From positions 1 to 64,000 of the forward strand of contig JBEHXV010000025.1 of NCBI GenBank assembly GCA_048498515.1: a DNA stretch of 64,000 nucleotides, read 5' to 3'. Position 1 is the first letter of the stretch. Each line of letters begins with the position of its first letter. Position numbers and translations under genes: made by a program. This DNA comes from UBA4416 sp048498515 (lineage in GTDB: Bacteria > Bacteroidota > Bacteroidia > B-17B0 > Aurantibacillaceae). Under the pieces are notes generated by a model, which was not told the origin of the DNA, did not search any database, and was given only the letters and a program-made list of their open reading frames with translations. This document shows, piece by piece, positions 1 through 8,712 of the stretch.

Positions 1-40
1 GACCTCACCCATGGCCCCTCTCCAAAGGAGAGGGGAGGTA
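1..40. repeat. Dispersed palindromic repeat, CCTCACCCC/CCCCTCTCC family, copy 1
   Basis: Arms CCCCTCTCC (15-23) and GGAGAGGGG (27-35) are separated by AAA, with a leading GACCTCACCC. A second, degenerate copy lies at 5485-5518. On the minus strand this hairpin follows mraY, between it and the next dcw gene beyond the window edge. From memory, sequences of this kind are frequent intergenic repeats in Bacteroidota. Confidence 0.75.
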
Positions 41-53
41 GAAGTGTTTTTTT

Positions 54-1322
54 TTATCTTAGTTTTAATGTTACAATGGTGAGTGCGGCAAGCATAATTC
101 CTATAATAAAGAAGCGCATCACAATTTTTGATTCATGGAAACCTGATTTTTGGTAATGATGATGTAATGGTGCCATTTTAAACAAGCGATTGGCTTTTGC
201 AAATTCGAGCCCGTGTTTTTTCTTCTGGTATTTGAAGTAGTACACCTGAAGAATCACAGATACATTTTCTACCAGGAACACACCACATAAAATAGGAATC
301 AACAATTCTTTACGAATGGCAATGGCAAACACCGCTATGATGCCTCCAATGGCCAGACTCCCGGTATCGCCCATAAACACCTGCGCGGGATAAGCGTTGT
401 ACCACAAGAAACCAACACAGGCTCCTACAAAAGCGGCCATAAAAACCACCAGCTCGCCCGTGTTTGGTATGTACATAATGTTTAAGTAATCGGCAAATAC
501 CGTGTTACCACTTACGTAAGCTAAAATTCCTAAGGTTGTTCCAATGATGGCGCTTGTGCCGGCCGCTAATCCATCTATGCCATCCGTAATATTGGCACCG
601 TTAGATACGGCGGTGACAATTAAAATAACAATAGGAATAAAAATGAGCCAACCGTATTTTTGTGCGTTGTCGCCCATAAAGGCCAACACACGTGCATAGT
701 CAAACTCATTGTTCTTAACAAAAGGAATGGTTGTTTTAATGGTTTTGGTTGGCGTGGAAGAATACTTTGGCATTTTCACGTCGTTGGGATTGCTGATAGC
801 GGCATCAAAGGAATACTGGCTTTGTCCGTTAGTAGAGATGCGTTCTTTAATGACCACATCAGGATGAAAAAAGAAAACGGCCCCAACTAAAAGTCCAATC
901 CCAATTTGCCCTACCACTTTAAATTTGCCTTTTAAGCCTTCCTTGTTTTTTTTGAATACTTTAATATAATCGTCTAAGAAACCAATGCAGCCAAGCCAAA
1001 CGGTTGAAATAAGCATCAGGACAATATAAACGTTATGAATTTTTGCAAATAATAATGTCGGGATAATGATAGCCGCTAAAATAATCAAGCCACCCATGGT
1101 TGGCGTACCGGCTTTTTCATTTTGTCCTTCCAGGCCTAATTCCCTGATGGTTTCACCGATTTGTTTTTTGCGGATGTAATTGATGATGCGTTTACCAAAT
1201 AACATGGTAATTATCAACGAAGTTAATAATGCCAATGCCGCCCTGAAGGAGATGTATTGAAACACTCCGGCCCCGGGGAAGTTGAAGTGCTGATCTAAGT
1301 AGTGGAATAAGTAATAAAACAT
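54..1322 (-). CDS. mraY: Phospho-N-acetylmuramoyl-pentapeptide transferase
   Basis: Inner-membrane enzyme that transfers phospho-MurNAc-pentapeptide from UDP to undecaprenyl phosphate, giving lipid I. The 422-aa product is a multi-pass membrane protein. It carries the Asp-Asp pair at 117-118 (GFLDDY), the NITDGIDGLAAG motif near 244-255 and the His-rich PLHHHYQKSG segment near 387. A stretch of roughly 60 residues (about 155-215) between membrane segments makes it longer than the typical 360-aa enzyme; I recall similar insertions in other Bacteroidota. It starts with ATG three bases after the murE stop, so it is co-transcribed with and probably translationally coupled to murE. Confidence 0.97.
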   Translation of the reverse strand: MFYYLFHYLDQHFNFPGAGVFQYISFRAALALLTSLIITMLFGKRIINYIRKKQIGETIRELGLEGQNEKAGTPTMGGLIILAAIIIPTLLFAKIHNVYIVLMLISTVWLGCIGFLDDYIKVFKKNKEGLKGKFKVVGQIGIGLLVGAVFFFHPDVVIKERISTNGQSQYSFDAAISNPNDVKMPKYSSTPTKTIKTTIPFVKNNEFDYARVLAFMGDNAQKYGWLIFIPIVILIVTAVSNGANITDGIDGLAAGTSAIIGTTLGILAYVSGNTVFADYLNIMYIPNTGELVVFMAAFVGACVGFLWYNAYPAQVFMGDTGSLAIGGIIAVFAIAIRKELLIPILCGVFLVENVSVILQVYYFKYQKKKHGLEFAKANRLFKMAPLHHHYQKSGFHESKIVMRFFIIGIMLAALTIVTLKLR

Positions 1323-1325
1323 TGG

Positions 1326-2780
1326 CTAGTTATTTAATAGTTCTTTTACAATTTCAAAATCATCAAATGGGTGTTTCACACCGTTTATCTCCTGGTACTT
1401 TTCATGGCCCTTTCCCGCTATCAAAATAATATCTCCCTCTTTTGCAAATGCCACCGCTGTTCTGATGGCTTCTTTCCGGTCGCTGATACGTAATGTTTTT
1501 TTTGCATTAACGGGATTTATGCCGGCCTGCATCTGGTTTAGGATTTCTTCCGGATTTTCAGTACGCGGGTTATCACTCGTTAAAATAACTTTGTCGCTGT
1601 ACTCACAGGCTATTTGTGCCATAATCGGGCGCTTGGCAGCATCCCTGTCGCCACCGCAACCGGCCAGCGTAATAACCTGCTCATTGCCTGAACGGATATC
1701 TTTAATGGTTTCCAACACATTTTTTAAAGCATCCGGCGTATGCGCGTAATCAACAATAGCTACTACACCTGTTTTTGATTTTACGTATTGAAAGCGCCCC
1801 TCTACCGAATTTAAATTACTCAGTGTGGTAAGTACCTGTGTTTTATCTTGTTTTAATAATTGCGAAATGGCATATACAGTCAATACATTGTAAGCATTGA
1901 AAGAGCCAATAAGTTTTACCCATACTTCCTGGTTGTCAATATTCAATAGCAAGCCATTCAGGTGATTTTCAACAACGCGGCATTTAAAATCGGCTACCGA
2001 TTTCAATCCATAAGTGTATTTTTTAGCTTTGGTGTTTTGCAGCATCACCATGCCATTGCGATCGTCTTTATTGGTTAAAGCAAAGGCATCGTCCTGTAAA
2101 TTATCGAAGAACATTTTTTTAGCACGGATGTACTCGTCAAATGTTTTATGATAATCCAGGTGATCGTGTGTAATGTTGGAAAAAGCCGCGCCCGCAAAAT
2201 GGATGCCTGTGATGCGGTGTTGCACAATGGCGTGCGAACTTACTTCCATAAAAGCGTACTGGCAACCTTGCTCTACCATTGTGGCCAACAACTCATTTAG
2301 CTTTAAGGCATCGGGTGTTGTATGCGTTGACGGAATAACCGTGTTGTTGATCTTGTTCTCTACGGTTGACAACAAACCTACATTATAGCCAAGGCCGCGA
2401 AATAAGTTGAATAGTAATGTTACTGTGGTGGTTTTTCCATTGGTGCCGGTAATGCCAACCAATTTTAATTTTTCGGAAGGATTGTCGTAGTAGTTGCAGG
2501 CAATATAACCTAAGGCCTCGGAAGAGTTTAACACCTTTACATAGGTAATGTTCTCTTTTTGATCTGCCGGCAGTTCTTCGCATACTACTGCCGCTGCGCC
2601 GCTTTCAATGGCTTTGTCAATAAAGTTATGACCATCCACGGCAGTTCCTTTGGTAGCAATAAACAGCGAATCCTTTTTTACCTGGCGGGAATCAAAGGTA
2701 ACAGAGGAGATAGCCACGTTGGTGGAACCAACGATCTCATCCAATCGTGTTTTATAGAGTATGTCGCTTAGTAGTTTCAT
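1326..2780 (-). CDS. murE: UDP-N-acetylmuramoyl-L-alanyl-D-glutamate--diaminopimelate ligase
   Basis: Cytoplasmic ATP-dependent Mur ligase adding the third stem-peptide residue. The P-loop GTNGKTTT lies at 112-119 and the central ligase domain follows. The DNPR motif at 403-406 is the established signature of meso-diaminopimelate-specific MurE (lysine enzymes differ here), so the predicted peptidoglycan is DAP type. Length (484 aa) is normal. It starts with ATG. Upstream, the gap to ftsI holds a dispersed repeat; downstream, mraY begins almost at once. Confidence 0.97.
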   Translation of the reverse strand: MKLLSDILYKTRLDEIVGSTNVAISSVTFDSRQVKKDSLFIATKGTAVDGHNFIDKAIESGAAAVVCEELPADQKENITYVKVLNSSEALGYIACNYYDNPSEKLKLVGITGTNGKTTTVTLLFNLFRGLGYNVGLLSTVENKINNTVIPSTHTTPDALKLNELLATMVEQGCQYAFMEVSSHAIVQHRITGIHFAGAAFSNITHDHLDYHKTFDEYIRAKKMFFDNLQDDAFALTNKDDRNGMVMLQNTKAKKYTYGLKSVADFKCRVVENHLNGLLLNIDNQEVWVKLIGSFNAYNVLTVYAISQLLKQDKTQVLTTLSNLNSVEGRFQYVKSKTGVVAIVDYAHTPDALKNVLETIKDIRSGNEQVITLAGCGGDRDAAKRPIMAQIACEYSDKVILTSDNPRTENPEEILNQMQAGINPVNAKKTLRISDRKEAIRTAVAFAKEGDIILIAGKGHEKYQEINGVKHPFDDFEIVKELLNN

Positions 2781-2790
2781 TTTTTATTTG

Positions 2791-2815
2791 TTCTCGACTA
2801 CGCTCGAACTGACAT
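2791..2815. repeat. Dispersed repeat, GAGCGGAGTCGA family, copy 1
   Basis: On the minus strand this reads TGTCAGTTCGAGCG then TAGTCGAGAA. It resembles the element at 27077-27101 (TGTCAGGCTGAGCGGAGTCG). It occupies most of the short murE-ftsI spacer. Confidence 0.7.
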
Positions 2816-2837
2816 TGTTATTTCTTAAATCTCAATT

Positions 2838-4964
2838 CTAACTTAGTGTGAGTGTGATCTTATCGCCTTTATTATATTTTTGTCCCGCTTCAATGGATTG
2901 TTTTTTAACCGAGCCCATTCCTAATAATTTCACATGAAAGCCTGAGTTCTCTAAAAGGAACAGGGCGTCTTTTGCCGACAAGCCATTCAGGTTAGGAACG
3001 ATGCCTTTTGATAATTGACTTTTTATATTACTTGGTTGCAGGGATACAGATGTTGAATCCATATAATTTCTGGCTACATAATTATCTTCTGCACCACTTG
3101 ATCTCACAGGTAACTTCAAGGCCTTTGATGAAACGAGCATTTCGTCATTTCTTGATTTAATGCTTCCAGGGGCTTTGGTCAATACGTTTTGCTTATTGTT
3201 CACCGGCTCTAAAAAATCCAGGCTGGTTGAATATACTTTTTCAGCAATCTCCTTAAACACCGGTCCTGCAACCAAACCACCATAGTAAATACCATTGCTT
3301 GGCGAGTTGATGATGACAATGCAGGTATACAAAGGTTTGTCGGCAGGAAAATACCCGACGATGGAGGCCTGGTAATTTTTCACGGTACCATAACCCTTGC
3401 TTCCCATTGCAATTTGAGCGGTCCCTGTTTTTCCTCCTACTCTAAAGGCGGTAATTTTCAGCCCTTTTCCGGTTCCGTTTTGTATGACACCTTCCAGCAT
3501 TTGTTTCGCTTTTTGCACGGTCGATTTTTTTACGATCTGTTCATCAATTACTTCTGTTGTAAATGTTTTAACGGTTTTTCCGTTACGTTGAATTTCCTTT
3601 TCAAAGCGTGGTTTTACCATTTTACCGTCATTGGCAATGGTGTTATACAACGTGAGCGTTTGCAGAGGGGTAATTAACGACTCGTAGCCATAGCTGATCT
3701 GCGGCAAACTTACACCCGACCAGTCTTTACTTTTTGTTTCCTTGATTAAAGGATTTGCTTCGCCCGGAATAGACAAACCTAACTTTTGATTTAAATGAAA
3801 TGATTTTAACTTATTGACATACTGTTGCGGGTTCTTGGAATAATACTTTACAATGGTCTTGGCAGCTGCTACGTTCGAAGACACTTCAAAGGCCCTTTGC
3901 AATGTTAATACAGGCGCTTCCGGTGCGTCGTGATCTTTAATGGTTTTATTATAGTAAGTTACTTCGCCATTACCAACCTGTATTTTTTCGTCCAAATTCA
4001 CATCATAATCATCCATCACGGCCAGGTAAGAAGCCAGTTTAAAGGTTGAGCCCGGCTCGGTGGCATAACCAACGGCGTAATTCAGATCTTCCGAATAAGA
4101 GTAGCTGCTCGAGTCTTTTCCGTTGCGGGTTAAATTGGCAATGGCCCTGATCTCACCTGTTTTCACTTCCATTAAAATGGCGCAACCATGTGAAGCGTTG
4201 TTCTTTGTCAATGTTTTTAAAAGGGCGTTTTCAGCAACGTCCTGTATATTGATATCGAGTGTTGTGTACAGGTCGCTTCCATCTTTCGGTTCTACTTCGT
4301 TCTCATCATTAATAGGTCGCCATACCCCACCGGCAATTTTTTGCATTAAACGTTGTCCGCTGATGCCTGTTAAGGTCGTATCAAATGCACCTTCCAGGCC
4401 AACCGGTTTAATGCCGGTGCGGGCCATGCCAATGGTACGGGCCGCCAGCATTTTAAACGGGCGCTCACGCTTATTAGTTTGAAGTGTTACTAAGCCGCCA
4501 CGCTTGCCGCGTTTAAAAATGGGGAACGTTTTTAGTGTTTGAAGGTCTTTGTATGGAACATTGCGTTTTAAAATCACATAACGATCACCGCTTTTACGTG
4601 CTTTACGCAAGAGCTTAATGTATTGTTTAGCCGTTTTATCTTTAAACAATTCAGCCAGGCATTCGCCCAGTGAATCAACTTTTGCTTCAAATAACTTTTT
4701 ATCGATGGATGGGGCGTTAATATCAACTGCTATTTCATAGTAAGGCAGGGAGGTGGCTAACAGGTTTCCGTTCACATCAAAAATATTTCCCCGCACCGCC
4801 TCAATTTCAAAAACCTTGGTATTAAAAGCTTCGGCTTTGGCTTTCCACTCATCGCCTTCTTTAAACTGGATAATACACATTTTATAAAGAATGGCAATAG
4901 CAAATACGCACAGGAATACGTATACTAAATAGGTTCTTGATAATATGTCTTTTTTATTTTCCAA
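2838..4964 (-). CDS. ftsI: Septal peptidoglycan transpeptidase (penicillin-binding protein, FtsI/PBP3 type) with PASTA domain
   Basis: Class B penicillin-binding protein that cross-links septal peptidoglycan. The N-terminus has one membrane anchor (about 10-29), then a dimerisation domain, and then the transpeptidase domain with active-site STFK at 306-309, SSN at 362-364 and KTG at 512-514. A PASTA domain (about 650-708) ends the 708-aa chain. The only start that keeps the anchor is TTG at 4964, because an in-frame stop lies just upstream and the first internal Met is residue 29. Its place between ftsL-like and murE is the normal dcw order. Confidence 0.95.
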   Translation of the reverse strand: MENKKDILSRTYLVYVFLCVFAIAILYKMCIIQFKEGDEWKAKAEAFNTKVFEIEAVRGNIFDVNGNLLATSLPYYEIAVDINAPSIDKKLFEAKVDSLGECLAELFKDKTAKQYIKLLRKARKSGDRYVILKRNVPYKDLQTLKTFPIFKRGKRGGLVTLQTNKRERPFKMLAARTIGMARTGIKPVGLEGAFDTTLTGISGQRLMQKIAGGVWRPINDENEVEPKDGSDLYTTLDINIQDVAENALLKTLTKNNASHGCAILMEVKTGEIRAIANLTRNGKDSSSYSYSEDLNYAVGYATEPGSTFKLASYLAVMDDYDVNLDEKIQVGNGEVTYYNKTIKDHDAPEAPVLTLQRAFEVSSNVAAAKTIVKYYSKNPQQYVNKLKSFHLNQKLGLSIPGEANPLIKETKSKDWSGVSLPQISYGYESLITPLQTLTLYNTIANDGKMVKPRFEKEIQRNGKTVKTFTTEVIDEQIVKKSTVQKAKQMLEGVIQNGTGKGLKITAFRVGGKTGTAQIAMGSKGYGTVKNYQASIVGYFPADKPLYTCIVIINSPSNGIYYGGLVAGPVFKEIAEKVYSTSLDFLEPVNNKQNVLTKAPGSIKSRNDEMLVSSKALKLPVRSSGAEDNYVARNYMDSTSVSLQPSNIKSQLSKGIVPNLNGLSAKDALFLLENSGFHVKLLGMGSVKKQSIEAGQKYNKGDKITLTLS

Positions 4965-4975
4965 TTTTTATTTTT

Positions 4976-5004
4976 CTCGCCACTGAGCCACAAGGACACA
5001 GGGA
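4976..5004. repeat. Dispersed repeat of the CCACTGAGCCACAAGGACACAG type
   Basis: The element fills the ftsI/ftsL-like junction. Only one copy is in the window. The assignment rests on my memory of similar sequences scattered in other bacterial genomes, so it is tentative. Confidence 0.4.
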
Positions 5005-5022
5005 TTTATTGTTGTTTACTAA

Positions 5023-5484
5023 TTACTGCTCACTGTCAACTGCTACTGTCTTTTTCACACTGTCTGTTTCTATTTTCATTGGTGCTACCACAGGTTCTTT
5101 CAATCCCAATGTATCTACCGCCGCGGCTATCTGGCTCTGCTTGCTCACAAACATCAGGTCCGATTTCGACGAGATGTATTCTGTTCTTAATTCCTTGATC
5201 TCGTTACTCACCCTGTTCACTTCCCTTATCTTATCATCAGCATAATATCCATTGGCGATATACAGGATGGCTATCAAGGCTAAAAACAAAATGAACGGTA
5301 CGTGTTGTATCGCCCTCTCATCACTTAAAAAACCACCACCAAATATTTTCGATAAACCTTTGGCCAATACACCTTTCTTCCCGGGCTTTGAGGGTTTAGT
5401 AGCCACCTGTGGCTCTTCCTGCTCCACAAGCTCTTCCAACTCTTCAAGCTCTTCCGTTTTTGGTGTTCTGAATTTGTTTGCCAT
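5023..5484 (-). CDS. FtsL-like cell division protein
   Basis: A 153-aa protein at the ftsL position between rsmH and ftsI. It has a long acidic then basic cytoplasmic N-terminus (EELEELEELVEQEE, then Lys/Pro-rich), one membrane segment near 63-81 (FILFLALIAILYIANGYY) and a periplasmic helix that could form a coiled coil. That is the bitopic architecture of FtsL, which partners FtsB/FtsQ and regulates FtsW/FtsI. Sequence identity with classical FtsL is not obvious, so the call rests on position and topology. The ATG abuts a dispersed repeat, which therefore forms its 5' leader. Confidence 0.8.
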   Translation of the reverse strand: MANKFRTPKTEELEELEELVEQEEPQVATKPSKPGKKGVLAKGLSKIFGGGFLSDERAIQHVPFILFLALIAILYIANGYYADDKIREVNRVSNEIKELRTEYISSKSDLMFVSKQSQIAAAVDTLGLKEPVVAPMKIETDSVKKTVAVDSEQ

Positions 5485-5518
5485 GACCTCACCCCAGCCC
5501 TCTCCAAAGAAGAGGGAG
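5485..5518. repeat. Dispersed palindromic repeat, CCTCACCCC/CCCTCTCC family, copy 2
   Basis: GACCTCACCCCAG is followed by CCCTCTCC AAAG AAGAGGG. It is a degenerate version of the hairpin at 1-40. It sits directly upstream of the FtsL-like ATG, so on the minus strand the G-rich arm (GGGGTGAGG) lies where a ribosome binding site would be. An AT-rich stretch repeating ATTTATAA follows at 5520-5562. Confidence 0.7.
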
Positions 5519-5553
5519 CGTTTATCTTTAATTTATAATTTATAATTCCTCAT

Positions 5554-6465
5554 TTATAATTTCACTGCTATTCTCAGCTTTGCACTTCTCGCTCTTGAAT
5601 TTTTTTCTATTTCCTCCGCATCAGGCACAATTGGTTTTGATGTGAGGGATTTGAAATACCTGGTGATCTTTCCAAACACAAGGTCCTTTTCTTCCACGCC
5701 TTCTACGTTTCCCGATCGAATCACATTTTTTACCAACCTGTCTTCCAGGCTATGATAACTCATGACTACCAATCTTGCATCGGGCTTTAGGAGGTGAACA
5801 CATTGCGTTAAACATTCCTTTAAGGCTTCCATTTCCTGGTTCACTTCTATGCGAATGGCCTGGTAAACTTTTGCCAGGTAGCGGCTCTCTTCAAATTTTG
5901 GCGTACAGGGTTTTATGATCTCTTTAAGCTGCGCGGTAGTATCAATACTACCGTTTGTCCTTGCCTCCACAATAAGATTAGCCAGTTTAAAAGCATTGTC
6001 AACTTCGCCATATTCCCTGAACAGCGCGGTCAGTTTTTTTACGTCGTATGTGTTCAGTACTTTTTTTGCCGTGAGATCGGATTTTTGGTTCATGCGCATG
6101 TCCAGGTCTGCATCAAAGCGAATGGAAAAGCCCCTTTCACCTTTATCAAACTGGTGCGATGAAACGCCAAGATCGCCAAGGATCCCATCTACTTTGGTGA
6201 TGCCGTATAATTTTAAATAGTTTGAAATGTATCTGAAATTATGAGGCACAAAGGTCAGGCGCTTATCGTCGGGGATATTGGCCTGCGCATCTTCATCCTG
6301 GTCAAACGAAAACAGTTTTCCTTTAGCCGAAAGATGTTTCAGGATCTCTTTTGAATGCCCGCCGCCGCCAAAGGTCAGGTCTACATACACACCATCGGGG
6401 TTTATGTTAAGGCCATTTATGCAAGGTTGTAAAAGAACGGGGATATGATAAGCATTGCTACTCAT
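5554..6465 (-). CDS. rsmH: 16S rRNA (cytosine(1402)-N(4))-methyltransferase
   Basis: SAM-dependent methyltransferase (MraW/RsmH) acting on C1402 of 16S rRNA. The SAM-binding motif DLTFGGGGHS and the later SYHSLEDRLVK motif are both present, and the length is typical. Several ATG codons cluster at the start (MMEMMSS). I chose the third, at 6465, giving MSSNAYHIPVLL as in the family; upstream ATGs at 6477 and 6474 are possible. The start overlaps the 3' end of mraZ, so translation is probably coupled. Confidence 0.96.
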   Translation of the reverse strand: MSSNAYHIPVLLQPCINGLNINPDGVYVDLTFGGGGHSKEILKHLSAKGKLFSFDQDEDAQANIPDDKRLTFVPHNFRYISNYLKLYGITKVDGILGDLGVSSHQFDKGERGFSIRFDADLDMRMNQKSDLTAKKVLNTYDVKKLTALFREYGEVDNAFKLANLIVEARTNGSIDTTAQLKEIIKPCTPKFEESRYLAKVYQAIRIEVNQEMEALKECLTQCVHLLKPDARLVVMSYHSLEDRLVKNVIRSGNVEGVEEKDLVFGKITRYFKSLTSKPIVPDAEEIEKNSRARSAKLRIAVKL

Positions 6466-6928
6466 CATCTCCATCATTAAAATTTAAGTTGCCCAATACG
6501 TCTTCCGCTAATTTTTCAATATCCAGATCCTGTGATAAGAAATGATCGTATAATTTTTTATCCCAGATCTCAATCACATTATTGCTTCCCAAAACTTTTA
6601 TATCTGTTTTGATGTCGGCATACTCTACCAGTGGTTTTGGAAGTAATACCCGGCCGGTAGTATCGGCATCAGCCGCGGTTGCTCCGCCGGTAAATTTTCT
6701 CACAAATACATCGTTGGCTTTTATTAAGCGATTGAGCTTGCTTAATTTTTTATTGAGTTTGTTCCACTCGTTAATGGGATACAATACCAAACATTTTTGA
6801 TGCAGGTTACGGTTGATGACAAAACCTTTATCAAATACCTCTTCCAGTTGCTTCCTGAGATTCACAGGAAACATGAAGCGCCCTTTCGCGTCAACTTTGC
6901 AGTCAAATTCTCCTATAAGGCTCGTCAT
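6458..6928 (-). CDS. mraZ: Transcriptional regulator MraZ
   Basis: First gene of the dcw cluster and a DNA-binding regulator of it, with two MraZ/AbrB-like domains. The ATG at 6928 gives MTSLIGEFDCKVDAKGRF, the typical MraZ start; an upstream TTG at 6955 would add nine unsupported residues. The second domain contains the expected DTTGRVLLPKPL. Four 10-bp boxes lie 43-82 bp upstream (6971-7010) and fit the known autoregulatory mode of binding to tandem decamers. Confidence 0.95.
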   Translation of the reverse strand: MTSLIGEFDCKVDAKGRFMFPVNLRKQLEEVFDKGFVINRNLHQKCLVLYPINEWNKLNKKLSKLNRLIKANDVFVRKFTGGATAADADTTGRVLLPKPLVEYADIKTDIKVLGSNNVIEIWDKKLYDHFLSQDLDIEKLAEDVLGNLNFNDGDDE

Positions 6929-6970
6929 CAGTGGGTTTGGTTTGAAATTGGTCAAAAATAATTAAAATTT

Positions 6971-7010
6971 TACCACTTTCTACCACTTTTAGCCATTATT
7001 TACCACTTTT
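6971..7010 (-). promoter_or_regulatory. Probable MraZ operator: four tandem 10-bp boxes
   Basis: On the minus strand the decamers are AAAGTGGTAA (7001-7010), ATAATGGCTA (6991-7000), AAAGTGGTAG (6981-6990) and AAAGTGGTAA (6971-6980), in exact 10-bp register. MraZ proteins of other bacteria bind tandem decamers; the Mycoplasma consensus is AAAGTG followed by variable bases, and in E. coli it is TGGG with spacing. The boxes start 43 bp upstream of the mraZ ATG. Confidence 0.8.
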
Positions 7011-7196
7011 GTTGATAAATCAAAAATTGTTAATAGTAATTAACCGAAAAAATGTGTAATGAAATTTTTTTAGTTTTTTTCAGTTTATCTGATTTTATTG
7101 GGTGGTTGGGGCAACACGCCCGGTTTTTTGAGCTCAAAAAAGATGGTTTCGAATAGCGGAGATATTAACAATTAGTTTATCTTTGTGTCCCTCATT

Positions 7197-8051
7197 ATGG
7201 AAAACCCAAAATTTATAGATGTTGAGAAAATTTTAAAGGAGAAGGCCTATAAATTATATAGGTGGCTTCCCCGTTTTGTCATCAACTGGCTCAAGAAAAA
7301 GCTTCATGAAGATGATATTAATGAGGCAATGGAAGAGTTGAAAGATGCCGAAGGCCTTGAGTTTAACCGCAGAGGTTTGGAAAAATTGGGTGCCAGGGTC
7401 GAATCCATTCATGCTGAGCTGGTTCCAAAAACAGGTTCCATTATCATTGCAGCGAATCACCCCCTGGGAGGGTTGGATGGGATGTCGCTGATAAGAGCGG
7501 TTGGTGACATACGCCCGGATGTACGTTTTTTTGTGAATGATATTTTAAAGAACCTGAAAAATTACGGGGAGATCTTTGTCGCCGTGAATAAGGTAGGGGC
7601 TTCTTCCACCCGTTCGTTACGAACCATGGAAGAGGTATTTATGACAGAGTGCGCTGTATTGTTTTTCCCGGCTGGGTTGGTGTCACGTAAAATAGATGGT
7701 GTTGTGCGTGACCTGAAATGGAAGAAAAGTTTTGTAACCCAGGCCATCGATCACAAACGCATGATACAACCGGTGTACATTGAAGGGGAAAATTCGAAAT
7801 TCTTTTACAATTTTGCCATGTGGCGCAAACGTCTTGGAATTAAAGCAAATATCGAGATGCTGTTCCTGCCCGATGAAATGTTTAAGGCAAGAAAAGAAAC
7901 CATTAAGATCCATTTCAGCAAACCATTTGATTCGGCCATACTTGATAAAAGTAAAACCGATAAGCAATGGTCGGACTTGATCTATAAATACATTTATTCT
8001 TCGGAGTTCATGAAAGGCATTCCGTTTGAAGAGTATATGAAAGGAAAGTAA
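7197..8051 (+). CDS. Lysophospholipid/glycerol acyltransferase family protein (PlsC-like)
   Basis: Membrane-associated acyltransferase of about 284 aa. It has the HX4D catalytic block (NHPLGGLDG near residues 84-92) and a later FPAGLVSR block that binds the acyl acceptor. Related proteins acylate lysophosphatidate, and in Bacteroidota also amino-acid lipids (an OlsA/GlsA-like role); the sequence does not settle the acceptor. ATG 7197 is preferred over GTG 7185. A TATCTTTG element (7178-7185) resembles a -7 box but would leave almost no leader. The gene is divergent from mraZ and followed by ispF. Confidence 0.85.
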   Translation: MENPKFIDVEKILKEKAYKLYRWLPRFVINWLKKKLHEDDINEAMEELKDAEGLEFNRRGLEKLGARVESIHAELVPKTGSIIIAANHPLGGLDGMSLIRAVGDIRPDVRFFVNDILKNLKNYGEIFVAVNKVGASSTRSLRTMEEVFMTECAVLFFPAGLVSRKIDGVVRDLKWKKSFVTQAIDHKRMIQPVYIEGENSKFFYNFAMWRKRLGIKANIEMLFLPDEMFKARKETIKIHFSKPFDSAILDKSKTDKQWSDLIYKYIYSSEFMKGIPFEEYMKGK

Positions 8052-8057
8052 ATACAG

Positions 8058-8104
8058 ATGAAAGATTCATGACAAAAGATTAAAGAGTCATGAATCTTTC
8101 ATCA
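8058..8104. repeat. Palindromic repeat, GATGAAAGATTCATGAC arms
   Basis: Two arms of 17 bp (GATGAAAGATTCATGAC and its complement) flank a 13-base AAAAGATTAAAGA loop in the gap before ispF. It is similar in composition to the inverted repeat at 29161-29228. A hairpin here could affect transcript processing between the acyltransferase gene and ispF. Confidence 0.65.
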
Positions 8105-8121
8105 TTAATCTTTAATCAATC

Positions 8122-8604
8122 ATGGTAAATATAAGAGTAGGTTTTGGGTACGATGTGCACCCCTTGGGTGAAGGAAGAGAATTATGGCTGGGCGGCATTA
8201 AACTGGAATTTGATAAAGGTTGTGTGGGGCATAGCGACGCGGATGTGCTGCTGCACGCCATTTGCGACGCGCTTTTGGGAGCTGCCAACTTACGCGACAT
8301 AGGTTTTCATTTTCCAAACACTAATCCAAAATACAAAGGTGCCGACAGCAAATTGTTGTTGAAAGAAGTGGTTGAGTTGCTGGACAAGAATGGTTATGGG
8401 ATAGGGAATGTAGATGCAACCTTAAGCCTGGAAGCACCAAAAATAAACCCTCACATTACAGCCATGCAGGAAGTATTAGCACCAATTATGAACATCACTA
8501 CAAATGATGTTTCTATTAAAGCAACTACCAACGAACGTTTGGGTTATGTTGGCCGGGAAGAAGGGGTGAATGCCTATGCGGTGGCCTTGATCTATAAAAA
8601 GTAG
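8122..8604 (+). CDS. ispF: 2-C-methyl-D-erythritol 2,4-cyclodiphosphate synthase
   Basis: Cyclises the methylerythritol phosphate pathway intermediate CDP-ME-2-phosphate, releasing CMP, in non-mevalonate isoprenoid synthesis. The metal-binding GYDVHPL motif (Asp and His) near the N-terminus, HSDADVLLHAICDALLGA near residue 35 and the C-terminal TTNERLGYVGREEG are all present. The 160-aa length is usual and the start is ATG. Polyprenol made by this pathway feeds MraY in the neighbouring dcw cluster. A palindrome and a strong terminator follow. Confidence 0.96.
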   Translation: MVNIRVGFGYDVHPLGEGRELWLGGIKLEFDKGCVGHSDADVLLHAICDALLGAANLRDIGFHFPNTNPKYKGADSKLLLKEVVELLDKNGYGIGNVDATLSLEAPKINPHITAMQEVLAPIMNITTNDVSIKATTNERLGYVGREEGVNAYAVALIYKK

Positions 8605-8615
8605 TTTAAATAGTG

Positions 8616-8653
8616 TCAGTTCGTCACGACTTGTCGTGAGAGTCGGGAACTGA
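8616..8653. repeat. Nested palindrome with TCAGTTC/GAACTGA arms
   Basis: Outer arms TCAGTTC (8616-8622) and GAACTGA (8647-8653) enclose an inner hairpin, CACGAC TT GTCGTG (8625-8638). It lies between ispF and its terminator and resembles a composite of the TCGAG-type dispersed repeats. Confidence 0.55.
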
Positions 8654-8661
8654 AAAGAAAC

Positions 8662-8696
8662 AAAAAGCCGTCGTGATGTATCGCGACGGCTTTTTT
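8662..8696. terminator. Bidirectional intrinsic terminator between ispF and the esterase gene
   Basis: GCCGTCG (8667-8673) pairs with CGACGGC (8684-8690). The stem is flanked by A5 on the left and T6 on the right, so it can terminate both converging transcripts. Confidence 0.88.
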
Positions 8697-8712
8697 ATGC
8701 GTTTATACCAAA

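Noticed and set aside
660..890. Open frames opposite mraY and many others inside known genes
   Set aside because: They are shadows: their products lack any domain or signal and run against clear genes on the other strand.
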